Shown here in pieces: positions 1 to 5,704 of a stretch of DNA of 5,704 nt. The first letter of the stretch is position 1; every line of letters begins with the position of its first letter. The notes beneath the pieces were generated by a model. It was not told the DNA's origin. It ran no database searches and saw only the letters and a program-made list of their open reading frames with translations. Made by a program: the position numbers and the translations under genes. The stretch is taken from assembly GCA_030618945.1 (NCBI GenBank), contig JAUXCI010000173.1, forward strand, positions 1-5,704, read 5' to 3'. The DNA is from Flavobacteriaceae bacterium (GTDB lineage: Bacteria; Bacteroidota; Bacteroidia; Flavobacteriales; Flavobacteriaceae).

Positions 1-2
1 AT

Positions 3-773
3 TTTCTTGTGAGGATGAAGCTACAGGATTACGGTGAGGTCTTTATTTCTGCTGATCATATAAACAAACAAAATTTGAAATTTGAAATTTCCAATAAAAC
101 AATTCTCGTCCTTGATAAAAATTTGGAAAGTCTTAAAATCTATTCAAGCAAGAAAATGACAAATAAAATTTTTGTTAATGGAGATTTCGATTTAAAAAAC
201 CCAGAAAGATTAATTGCTAAAATGTATCTGGTTTTGGAAGCAAATGCAAATCCATATTTTACTCTTTTCAATGATTCTACCAGTATTAAATCTGTTGTTA
301 AGGGAGGTATTTCTTCCAAGGATTTCATTTCATTTAATAATGTTCAATTAACGCAAGAAATGTGTAGTTCTCATTTAGAAATTGAGAAAGATAAGCCATT
401 TAAAAAATTTAATAGTTATATGAGTTTTGAAATTCCATTTATAAGTAATGGAGTAGACAGTTGGCATATTAATCTATTGACAAACGAACGGACATCAGCG
501 TTGGAAATTCCAGAAAATATCCATGAAAGATATAATTACACAGTGGTTTTTATTGATGATTTAAAGCTAGTTACGGAACCCATAAATATTGAAATTAAAA
601 ACGATGCTGGCTATTTATTGATTAAGTTTGAGAAGTCTGAAGATAAGCTGATAATCACCAGAGAAATTAAATTTGACAAAAAGACAATCGAAATTAATAT
701 GTATAATGACTTTAAAGACATCATGGATGCTTGGAATAATACCAATTACAAGAAAATTATTTTCAAGAAGTAA
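3..773 (+). CDS. DUF3857/transglutaminase-like family protein, C-terminal part (5' end outside window)
   Basis: The reading frame is open to the left edge and ends at TAA 771-773, so only the last ~256 codons are visible. The GTG at 9 and ATG at 15 are probably internal codons. Numbering from the GTG, the sequence fits, from memory, the C-terminal region of Bacteroidota proteins that carry an N-terminal DUF3857 domain, a transglutaminase-like core and a C-terminal beta-rich domain. Recognisable stretches are HINKQNLKF (17-25), NGVDSWHIN (147-155), ERTSALEIP (160-168) and the terminal YNDFKDIMDAWN (232-243). Such proteins are usually ~640-680 residues, so the catalytic-like core and any signal peptide would lie upstream. 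Their biochemical function is not established, and they are generally predicted to be exported. No cysteine protease triad can be assessed here. No frameshift or internal stop is seen. The family assignment rests on pattern recognition without a search. Confidence 0.72.
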   Translation, partial: FLVRMKLQDYGEVFISADHINKQNLKFEISNKTILVLDKNLESLKIYSSKKMTNKIFVNGDFDLKNPERLIAKMYLVLEANANPYFTLFNDSTSIKSVVKGGISSKDFISFNNVQLTQEMCSSHLEIEKDKPFKKFNSYMSFEIPFISNGVDSWHINLLTNERTSALEIPENIHERYNYTVVFIDDLKLVTEPINIEIKNDAGYLLIKFEKSEDKLIITREIKFDKKTIEINMYNDFKDIMDAWNNTNYKKIIFKK

Positions 774-855
774 GCAACAAATAAATTTTAACTCTTCGGG
801 TCCACTTTTACAAAGTTTAAAATCTGAATAATAGCACTCTGCATAAAAAGGGAAT

Positions 856-889
856 AAAAAAGGGTTGAATTATATGCCTTTTTTCCTTT
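856..889 (+). terminator. Weak terminator-like hairpin after the DUF3857-type gene
   Basis: AAAAAAGG (856-863) is the exact reverse complement of CCTTTTTT (877-884), with a 13-base loop, and the region continues T-rich to about 889. It lies 83 bases past the stop of the first gene. A U-rich 3' arm is compatible with intrinsic termination, but only two G:C pairs hold the stem and the loop is large, so the call is tentative. Confidence 0.35.
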
Positions 890-942
890 CTTCAAATTAA
901 TACACCAAGACAAATCTTAAGTAAGTAGAAACAAAAAATAAC

Positions 943-968
943 GCGTAAAGACGAAAAATACGCTTTTT
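943..968 (+). terminator. Possible small hairpin followed by a T run
   Basis: GCGTA (943-947) pairs with TACGC (959-963) around an 11-base loop, and TTTTT follows at 964-968. The shape resembles an intrinsic terminator, but the stem is only five base pairs, so chance is a serious alternative. If real, it would be a second termination point before the amidase. Confidence 0.22.
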
Positions 969-977
969 GAGTAAGTA

Positions 978-1002
978 AGAAATATGACTTAACTTTATAC
1001 CA
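978..1002 (+). promoter_or_regulatory. Upstream element, copy A (shared with 4490-4513)
   Basis: Positions 978-998 match 4490-4510 at 19 of 21 bases, both differences being transitions. After one extra base here, the match continues with CCA. The centre is TTAACTTTAT. This copy ends about 56 bases before the amidase ATG. Presence before two separate genes in the same orientation suggests a promoter or regulator-binding site, though it does not neatly match the Bacteroidota TTTG / TAnnTTTG promoter consensus. It could also be a degraded dispersed repeat. Confidence 0.35.
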
Positions 1003-1058
1003 TATTTACTTTCAATTTAACTGACCCAAAACACTGGCAAACTATTAATAAATCAGAC

Positions 1059-2678
1059 ATGGACAAACAATTAAAAATAAACACTAAACAATTATTGAGT
1101 AAGACTAAAATTATCTTTATAATTTACTTAGTATTACAAATTTCTTGTCAAACTCCGTCAGAGGAATCTAAAATTATAGAATCTGGCAGTTTCAAATTTC
1201 TGGAACAAGACATTACTCAAGTTCAACAGGGATATAAAGATGGTACCTATACTATCAAAGAGGTAGTTCAAGCTTATTTGGACAGAATTGAAGAGATAGA
1301 TAAAAATGGACCCATGATTAACTCTATTATTCAAGTAAATCCTGATATCATTAAAATTGCAGAGGAATTGGATATAGAAATGAGCGAAGGGAAAATAAGA
1401 GGACCTCTCCATGGTATTCCGGTTGTTTTAAAAGATAATATTGATACTTACGATAAAATGGCAACCACTGGCGGATCTAGAGCTCTGATGAATTCTTTCC
1501 CCTTGAAGGATAGCTATATTGCTAAGCAGCTAAGAGAAGCCGGAGCGATTATCATTGGAAAAACCAATTTAAGTGAGTGGGCGAATTTTAGAGGTGAATT
1601 ATCAACAAGTGGCTGGAGCGGTGTTGGTGGACAAACAAAAAATCCATACGTTTTGAGTCGTAATCCTTGTGGGTCAAGTTCGGGTTCAGCTGTAGCTGTA
1701 TCAGCTAATCTTACCATGCTTGCAATAGGTACTGAAACCAATGGTTCTATTGTTTGTCCTTCACATAGCAATGGTATTGTAGGAATAAAACCAACAGTGG
1801 GGCTTATAAGTCGGTCAGGAATTATTCCCATATCATTTACTCAAGATACTCCTGGTCCTATGGCACGCACCGTGAGAGATGCTGCTATTTTCCTGGGTAT
1901 ATTAGTTGGCGTAGATTCAACTGATGAAAAAACATTGGAAAGTAGCGGAAAATTTTACCGTGATTATACTCAATTCCTTAAGGAAGATGGGTTAAAAGGT
2001 AAGAGAATAGGTTTATACAAAAGTCCTTTAGGAAAAAATTACAAGGTGGATGCACTGATGTATCAAGCGCTAGATTTTCTGAAAAGCCAAGGAGTAGAAA
2101 TTGTTGAGATAGATAAAATATCAAGCAGCAAAGTGGGCGATTATTCGTTCGAAATAATGCTATATGAATACAAAGACGGATTGAATAAGTATTTTAAATC
2201 CTTAGGAAGTGATGCACCAGTTAAAAGTATTGAAGAGCTTATTACCTTTAATCAATCGGATTCAATAGAATTGAAATATTTTAACCAGAAATACTTAGAG
2301 ATGGCTCAGGAAAAGGGAGACCTGACTTCTGAGGAATATGTGGAAGCATTGGCTAAAATGATAAAAGGTAGCAGGGAAGAAGGGATAGACCGGGTAATGA
2401 ATTTACATAATCTAGATGCAATAATAGCTCCAACTGGGGGACCAGCATGGAAAACAGATTTGATAAATGGAGATAGTTTTCATTTGGGAAGTTCTTCTCC
2501 TGCAGCTAGAGCCGGATATCCTAATATAACTGTTCCTATGGGCTATGTTGATGAGTTACCTGTTGGAATTTCATTTTTTGGAAGGGCCTGGAGTGAGCCT
2601 CTTTTACTTGAAATAGCTTATGCGTATGAGAAAGGTACTAAACATCGCAAAAGCCCAAAATTTCTGGTATCAGATTAA
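1059..2678 (+). CDS. Exported lipoprotein amidase, amidase-signature family (peptide-amidase-like)
   Basis: This 539-residue serine hydrolase should cleave a C-N amide bond. Residues 1-30 form a lipoprotein signal: a basic N-terminus, hydrophobic segment 18-29 and lipobox QISC with Cys30, so the mature enzyme would be membrane-anchored outside the cytoplasm. The Ser-cisSer-Lys triad is complete: Lys125 in GIPVVLKDN, Ser206 in CGSSSGS, and nucleophile Ser230 in TETNGSIVCPS. The 24-residue spacing between the two serines equals that in FAAH and GatA. The form NPCGSSSGSA with ETxGSIVCPS resembles bacterial peptide amidase (Stenotrophomonas PAM) more than GatA, which is cytoplasmic and works with GatB and GatC; neither partner is present here. 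The C-terminal APTGGPAW and AGYPNITVPMG segments are also typical of the family. The true substrate (peptide amide, amino-acid amide or other) cannot be read from sequence. The start is the only Met before the signal peptide. Confidence 0.92.
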   Translation: MDKQLKINTKQLLSKTKIIFIIYLVLQISCQTPSEESKIIESGSFKFLEQDITQVQQGYKDGTYTIKEVVQAYLDRIEEIDKNGPMINSIIQVNPDIIKIAEELDIEMSEGKIRGPLHGIPVVLKDNIDTYDKMATTGGSRALMNSFPLKDSYIAKQLREAGAIIIGKTNLSEWANFRGELSTSGWSGVGGQTKNPYVLSRNPCGSSSGSAVAVSANLTMLAIGTETNGSIVCPSHSNGIVGIKPTVGLISRSGIIPISFTQDTPGPMARTVRDAAIFLGILVGVDSTDEKTLESSGKFYRDYTQFLKEDGLKGKRIGLYKSPLGKNYKVDALMYQALDFLKSQGVEIVEIDKISSSKVGDYSFEIMLYEYKDGLNKYFKSLGSDAPVKSIEELITFNQSDSIELKYFNQKYLEMAQEKGDLTSEEYVEALAKMIKGSREEGIDRVMNLHNLDAIIAPTGGPAWKTDLINGDSFHLGSSSPAARAGYPNITVPMGYVDELPVGISFFGRAWSEPLLLEIAYAYEKGTKHRKSPKFLVSD

Positions 2679-2689
2679 GTTTAATCTGA
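2670..2689. repeat. Perfect inverted repeat overlapping the amidase stop codon
   Basis: CAGATTA (2671-2677) and TAATCTG (2682-2688) are exact reverse complements around loop AGTT; T2670 and A2689 add an eighth pair. The amidase stop TAA (2676-2678) lies in the stem and loop. On the + strand an A run follows, not a T run, so it is not a classical intrinsic terminator for the amidase. It may act as a 3'-end stabilising or processing hairpin, or be chance. Confidence 0.45.
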
Positions 2690-2736
2690 AAAAAATAAGA
2701 CTGACAAAAGAAGGAAGCCAACCACTAAAAGAAATA

Positions 2737-2757
2737 AACGCAATTAAAATAGGCGTT
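2737..2757. repeat. Small inverted repeat in the amidase-sulfatase spacer
   Basis: AACGC (2737-2741) pairs with GCGTT (2753-2757) around an 11-base AT-rich loop. It is five base pairs only. It sits just before a second, tighter hairpin at 2764-2777, giving two adjacent stems in the leader of the sulfatase gene. Confidence 0.3.
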
Positions 2758-2763
2758 CATTAA

Positions 2764-2777
2764 AACCGTAAGCGGTT
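2764..2777. repeat. Compact hairpin just upstream of the sulfatase start
   Basis: AACCG (2764-2768) and CGGTT (2773-2777) are exact complements around the four-base loop TAAG. The hairpin ends eight bases before the ATG at 2786, where a ribosome would bind. It could hinder initiation at 2786, or be a protein-binding palindrome. The inner octamer CGTAAGCG (2767-2774) occurs again at 4469-4476 in the spacer before gene 4. Confidence 0.35.
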
Positions 2778-2785
2778 ATTGAAAA

Positions 2786-4405
2786 ATGAATAATTATAAA
2801 CTAAATATTTGTGGTATGAGACGCTATAGAAATTTTTTGTCACTTCCGATTTTATCTTTTATGATCATTTTTTTTTCTTGTTCTACAGAAGATAAGAAAT
2901 CCGAAAAAGAAAATATTTTACCAAACATCTTATTCATTCCAGTTGATGATCTTCGTCCTGAGCTAGGTGCTTACGGAAATGAATTTATTAAAACACCTAA
3001 CATAGATCGACTGGCTGAGCAAGGAGTTACTTTTACCCGAACTTATTGCCAACAGGCTGTTTGTAACCCTTCAAGGGCTAGTTTGCTTACCGGTCTCCGT
3101 CCTGACTCAATACAAGTTTGGGACTTGCGTACAAGCTTTAGAAAAAATTTACCCAACGTAGTTACATTGCCTCAGTTTTTTAAACAAAATGGATATACAA
3201 CGATCGGTCTTGGTAAAACTTTTCACAATAATGACCCAGATACTATATCGTGGACTGTTATACCACAGAATATTGATGGTTTTCCATTTGATCCTGACGC
3301 GGTATATGCTAATGAAGTAAACCTGGAAATCCAAAAAATGAAAATCCAAAAAATGAAGGCTGCTGGGAGATCCAGGATTGATCAGTTGGGACATTGGTAT
3401 GTTAAAGCAAATGCCACTGAAAATGCAGATGTGGCTGATGATGTATATTATGATGGAGCCCAAACTACTTTAGCAATAGAAATTCTACAAAAATTAAAAT
3501 CTGATAAAAAACCTTTCTTTCTTTCAGTGGGTTACTACAGGCCACACCTCCCCTTCAATGCTCCTGAAAAATATTGGGATCTGTATGATAGGAGTGAAAT
3601 TCCTTTAGCAGAAAATCAATTCATACCTGAAGGAAGCCCTGCTTATCTCGTTCATGGAGAAGCGGAATTAAGGGGATATTCTGATTGCCATGACCTACCT
3701 CTGCCTAACGATAAACCCTGGGATAAAAACCGGCAAAGAGAAATAAAGCATGGTTATTATGCCAGTGTTTCGTACATTGATACACAAATAGGCAGACTCA
3801 TTAAAGAGTTGGAACGGCTTGGATTGGCAGAAAACACCATTATTGTGCTGTGGGGTGATCATGGCTGGAAACTGGGAGAGCATAACGGATGGTGCAAACA
3901 GACAAATTATGAAATTGACACACGGGTTCCTTTAATTATAAGTGGAAATGGAGTATTAGCCAAGGGGAAACAAAGCAATGCATTAACTGAATTTGTTGAT
4001 ATTTATCCTACCTTATGCGAAATGGCAGATTTCCCTGTTCCTGATTATTTACAAGGAACAAGTTTAGTCCCCTTAATAGAAAACCCTGATACAGAGTGGA
4101 AAACTGCTGCATTTAGCCAATTCCTTTTAGGGCGTTATGGTCGTACAAAAACAATTGATGGTGAACGAATGGGTTATGCCATTCGAACAGACCGCTACCG
4201 TTATGTTGAATGGTATAAGTGGAATAAAGAAGAGAAAAAAAAGGGTGAATTTTTAAGTAACGAATTGTTCGATCATAAGACTGATCCACAAGAAAATTTA
4301 AACATAGCAAACGAACCTGAATACAAAAAGACTATTGAAATAATTTCTCGACAACTTAAAATGGGTTGGAGATATTCTAAACCCAAAAATTCAACATTAG
4401 ATTAA
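2786..4405 (+). CDS. Lipoprotein sulfatase, iduronate-2-sulfatase-like (formylglycine type)
   Basis: This 539-residue type I sulfatase hydrolyses a sulfate ester. The formylglycine motif is C93-N-P-S-R97 in QQAVCNPSRASLLTG. Metal and active-site residues are Asp54 and Asp55 (PVDDLRPE), Arg97, Lys144 and His147 (GLGKTFHN), His254 (YRPHLPF), Asp358 and His359 (WGDHGWKLGEH) and Lys371 (CKQTN). Spacings D54-C93 (39), C93-K144 (51), C93-H147 (54) and D358-K371 (13) equal those I recall for human iduronate-2-sulfatase. The RRPD-type stretch after the motif (GLRPDSIQVWDL) also fits that group (SulfAtlas S1_7-like). A signal ending FFSC (Cys32) makes it a lipoprotein; the acidic STED after Cys could favour surface display. 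Met11 (2816) gives a more standard signal peptide and may be the real start. A 2-O-sulfated uronate substrate is inferred only. No maturation enzyme, SusC/D pair or glycoside hydrolase is adjacent. Confidence 0.93.
   Translation: MNNYKLNICGMRRYRNFLSLPILSFMIIFFSCSTEDKKSEKENILPNILFIPVDDLRPELGAYGNEFIKTPNIDRLAEQGVTFTRTYCQQAVCNPSRASLLTGLRPDSIQVWDLRTSFRKNLPNVVTLPQFFKQNGYTTIGLGKTFHNNDPDTISWTVIPQNIDGFPFDPDAVYANEVNLEIQKMKIQKMKAAGRSRIDQLGHWYVKANATENADVADDVYYDGAQTTLAIEILQKLKSDKKPFFLSVGYYRPHLPFNAPEKYWDLYDRSEIPLAENQFIPEGSPAYLVHGEAELRGYSDCHDLPLPNDKPWDKNRQREIKHGYYASVSYIDTQIGRLIKELERLGLAENTIIVLWGDHGWKLGEHNGWCKQTNYEIDTRVPLIISGNGVLAKGKQSNALTEFVDIYPTLCEMADFPVPDYLQGTSLVPLIENPDTEWKTAAFSQFLLGRYGRTKTIDGERMGYAIRTDRYRYVEWYKWNKEEKKKGEFLSNELFDHKTDPQENLNIANEPEYKKTIEIISRQLKMGWRYSKPKNSTLD
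3327..3356 (+). repeat. Perfect 15-base tandem duplication inside the sulfatase gene
   Basis: AAATCCAAAAAATGA occurs at 3327-3341 and again, identically, at 3342-3356. It is in frame and doubles the pentapeptide IQKMK (residues 182-186 and 187-191). It lies in a variable region between the conserved FPFDPDAVYANE and GHWYVKA stretches, away from all active-site residues. The absence of any mismatch suggests a recent slippage event at an A-rich site. Confidence 0.9.
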
Positions 4406-4430
4406 CCTTAAGACAGAATCTTTATCAAAT

Positions 4431-4450
4431 CCGTCAACTGAGCCGTCAAC
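4431..4450 (+). repeat. Short direct repeat CCGTCAAC x2
   Basis: CCGTCAAC at 4431-4438 recurs at 4443-4450, a 12-base period, 26 bases after the sulfatase stop. It might be a pair of protein-binding half-sites, but it is short enough to be chance. Confidence 0.35.
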
Positions 4451-4489
4451 CAGAAAAATTTAACCCCTCGTAAGCGTTTGTATTAAATC

Positions 4490-4513
4490 AGAAATATAAT
4501 TTAACTTTATCCA
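4490..4513 (+). promoter_or_regulatory. Upstream element, copy B (shared with 978-1002)
   Basis: This is the partner of the block before the amidase: 19 of 21 bases match (4490-4510), then CCA. It ends 38 bases before the ATG of gene 4. Weaker similarity extends to both sides, with roughly 12 of 19 bases upstream and about 14 of 25 downstream by eye. CGTAAGCG (4469-4476) lies just upstream. A promoter or operator is the simplest reading, and a decayed dispersed repeat is the alternative. Confidence 0.35.
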
Positions 4514-4515
4514 AA

Positions 4516-4535
4516 ATTAGTTTGCATTAGTTTGA
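4516..4535 (+). promoter_or_regulatory. 10-base tandem repeat ATTAGTTTG(C/A), possible -7 promoter boxes
   Basis: ATTAGTTTG occurs at 4516-4524 and 4526-4534, exactly one helical turn apart. Each copy contains TTAGTTTG, one base from the Bacteroidota -7 consensus TAnnTTTG. An expected -33 TTTG at 19-21 bases upstream is not clearly present; the nearest is TTTA at 4506-4509, 17 bases before the second box. If the second copy is the -7 box, the leader of gene 4 would be only about ten bases, so a regulator-binding site is an equal alternative. Confidence 0.3.
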
Positions 4536-4551
4536 CGACTTAAATATATCA

Positions 4552-5704
4552 ATGAAGAAAAAGCGACTTTTAGCACTTATAATATTCATCAGCGCAAGCT
4601 TTAATTTAATAGCTCAAAATCTTGACGACTTGCAATTTGGTTCTGATTCAACATTTGAAGCAATAACATGGAATATCGAATGGTTTCCAAAAGATGGTCA
4701 AACAACGGTTGATTATGTAATTCAAATTATTGAATCAATCGATGCAGACGTTTTTGCTTTACAGGAAATAAGCGATACGATTTTATTTAAGCAGATGCTG
4801 GATAGCCTGGACAATTATACAGGATATTTTCAATCTGGCTGGTTCGCTGGGCTTGCATATATTTATAAAACAAACACAGTAGAAATCAATGATATTTATG
4901 AAATTTATACTACCTCCCCATATTGGAGTCCCTTCCCAAGGTCTCCAATGGTGATGGATTTGACATTTATGGGAGAGAACTATATTATTATTAACAATCA
5001 TTTTAAATGCTGTGGTGATGAAGTCCTTGATCTAAGCGACCCTGGTGACGAAGAGACAAGGCGATATATTGCTAGCAATTTAATAAAGGAGTATATTGAC
5101 AATAATTTTTCCAACAAAAGAGTGATTGTTTTAGGTGACCTCAATGATATTTTAACTGACGACCAGGCTAACAATGTTTTTCAGTCATTTATAGATGATA
5201 CTTTGAATTATGTGTTTGCGGACATGGATATTGCCATGAATAGCAATTTAGGTTGGTCCTATCCCACTTGGCCTTCGCATATAGATCATATACTTATTAC
5301 TAACGAATTATTTGATGATTTTGCACATGATAGTTCAATTATTGCTACAATTAAAATTGATGAATACTTGGCTGGTGGTTGGTGGGAATACGACAACCAT
5401 GTTTCAGATCATCGACCAGTTGCTATTAAAACTGCACCAGACCAATCACTTGGAGGTAATGAATTCACTTCACCACGTGCGATTTTATCAAACTATCCAA
5501 ATCCATTTAAGAATGAAACAATTATAATTTTTAGCGCTGCACAAGAGATTACGGAACTAGAAATCTACAATATGAGAGGTCAAAAAGTATATTCTAGTTT
5601 TATTTCTGAGGAGCAATCAAAAGTAAGTTGGGATGCAAAAAGTTTGCCTCAGGGTATTTATCATTGTATATTACTGTCCAATAAAAGGGTTATTGCGATC
5701 AGAA
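4552..5704 (+). CDS. Secreted endonuclease/exonuclease/phosphatase-family hydrolase with T9SS sorting domain (3' end cut)
   Basis: The frame runs 384 codons from ATG 4552 to the right edge without a stop. Residues 1-22 are a Sec signal peptide (MKKKRLL, hydrophobic core, ending LIAQ). Residues ~35-293 form an EEP (DNase I-like) domain with the expected metal and catalytic residues: Asn41 in TWNIEWF, Glu72 in ALQEI, His150 in NNHFK, Asp196 and Asn198 in GDLND, Asp245 in HIDHIL, and Asp286-His287 in SDHRP. The NHFKCCGD stretch has paired Cys153-Cys154, which I associate with one bacterial branch of the family. Residues ~311-384 form a T9SS type A sorting domain: NYPNPF (314-319), LEIYNMRGQKVY (336-347) and LPQGIYHC (365-372), so export across the outer membrane is predicted. 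The family cleaves phosphate esters; DNA, RNA, phospholipid or inositol phosphate are all possible. The end is probably one or two codons beyond the window. Confidence 0.9.
   Translation, partial: MKKKRLLALIIFISASFNLIAQNLDDLQFGSDSTFEAITWNIEWFPKDGQTTVDYVIQIIESIDADVFALQEISDTILFKQMLDSLDNYTGYFQSGWFAGLAYIYKTNTVEINDIYEIYTTSPYWSPFPRSPMVMDLTFMGENYIIINNHFKCCGDEVLDLSDPGDEETRRYIASNLIKEYIDNNFSNKRVIVLGDLNDILTDDQANNVFQSFIDDTLNYVFADMDIAMNSNLGWSYPTWPSHIDHILITNELFDDFAHDSSIIATIKIDEYLAGGWWEYDNHVSDHRPVAIKTAPDQSLGGNEFTSPRAILSNYPNPFKNETIIIFSAAQEITELEIYNMRGQKVYSSFISEEQSKVSWDAKSLPQGIYHCILLSNKRVIAIR

Larger units (their letters stand above)
774..1058. other. AT-rich intergenic spacer between gene 1 and the amidase
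   Basis: These 285 bases show no convincing open reading frame on either strand and no tRNA-like structure. Beside the hairpin at 856-884, the spacer holds AGTAAGTA twice (920-927 and 970-977, 50 bases apart) and a small inverted repeat, GCGTA (943-947) with TACGC (959-963), followed by five T residues. It also holds a block at 978-1002 that recurs upstream of gene 4. The amidase has no Shine-Dalgarno sequence before its ATG, as is common in Bacteroidota. Confidence 0.6.

Noticed and set aside
2..37. Another frame at the left edge reads FSCEDEATGLR then stop, looking like a lipobox and suggesting a frameshifted lipoprotein.
   Set aside because: The frame used by gene 1 is open to the edge, and its visible residues fit the middle of a known longer family. 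The FSCEDE stretch is most simply an overlapping-frame coincidence.
9..773. A complete 254-residue gene starting at GTG 9.
   Set aside because: The frame continues upstream without a stop, there is no signal peptide, and the family is much longer; the true start is probably outside the window.
774..1058. A small RNA or riboswitch in the first spacer.
   Set aside because: Only weak AT-rich stems are visible and no known conserved riboswitch core was recognised.
2737..2777. The paired stems before the sulfatase as an integron attC site.
   Set aside because: No convincing core pair of the RYYYAAC / GTTRRRY type or L-box pair is found, no integrase is seen, and the genes are full-size enzymes in one orientation with irregular spacers.
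1158..4310. Several minus-strand open frames opposite the amidase and sulfatase (for example 1514-1831 and 3149-3463).
   Set aside because: They lie wholly within well-supported + strand genes and show no recognisable domain or start signal.
1059..4405. Amidase and sulfatase genes are both exactly 1620 bases (539 residues), hinting at duplication.
   Set aside because: The proteins share no motifs or fold; equal length is coincidence.
5312..5527. A 71-codon + strand frame, and a minus-strand frame at 4783-5001.
   Set aside because: Both lie inside the EEP hydrolase gene, which has intact motifs before, within and after them; their compositions look like frame shadows.

Overview
The window looks like a piece of chromosome from a member of the Bacteroidota (Bacteroidetes). 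Four things point there: the DNA is AT-rich; starts lack Shine-Dalgarno sequences; there are short lipoprotein signals of the FFSC/QISC type; and the last gene ends in a type IX secretion (T9SS) C-terminal sorting domain with the NYPNPF motif. A marine or other glycan-degrading heterotroph is plausible but not shown. The genus cannot be named from this sequence.

Layout, all on the + strand: (1) the 3' part of a DUF3857/transglutaminase-like protein gene, cut by the left edge (3-773); (2) a 285-base AT-rich spacer with a weak terminator-like hairpin and a short element seen again upstream of gene 4; (3) a complete exported lipoprotein amidase of the amidase-signature family, closest in motif style to peptide amidases (1059-2678); (4) a 107-base spacer with three small inverted repeats; (5) a complete lipoprotein sulfatase of the iduronate-2-sulfatase type, with all expected active-site residues (2786-4405, possibly starting at 2816); (6) a 146-base spacer with short repeats and a promoter-like block; (7) a secreted endonuclease/exonuclease/phosphatase-family hydrolase with a T9SS sorting domain (4552 to the right edge). 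This last gene has no stop inside the window and is probably cut within a few bases of its end.

How they fit together: at least three of the four products are predicted to leave the cytoplasm, two as lipoproteins and one through T9SS. All three are hydrolases for small or polymeric substrates (amide, sulfate ester, phosphodiester or phosphomonoester). The spacers are 107-285 bases and each contains possible expression signals, so the genes need not form one operon. There is no SusC/SusD pair, glycoside hydrolase, sulfatase-maturing enzyme, RNA gene, CRISPR array or transposase here. I found no convincing new multi-gene system. The best leads are the related element upstream of genes 2 and 4, the in-frame 15-base duplication inside the sulfatase, and the small hairpins around the sulfatase start.
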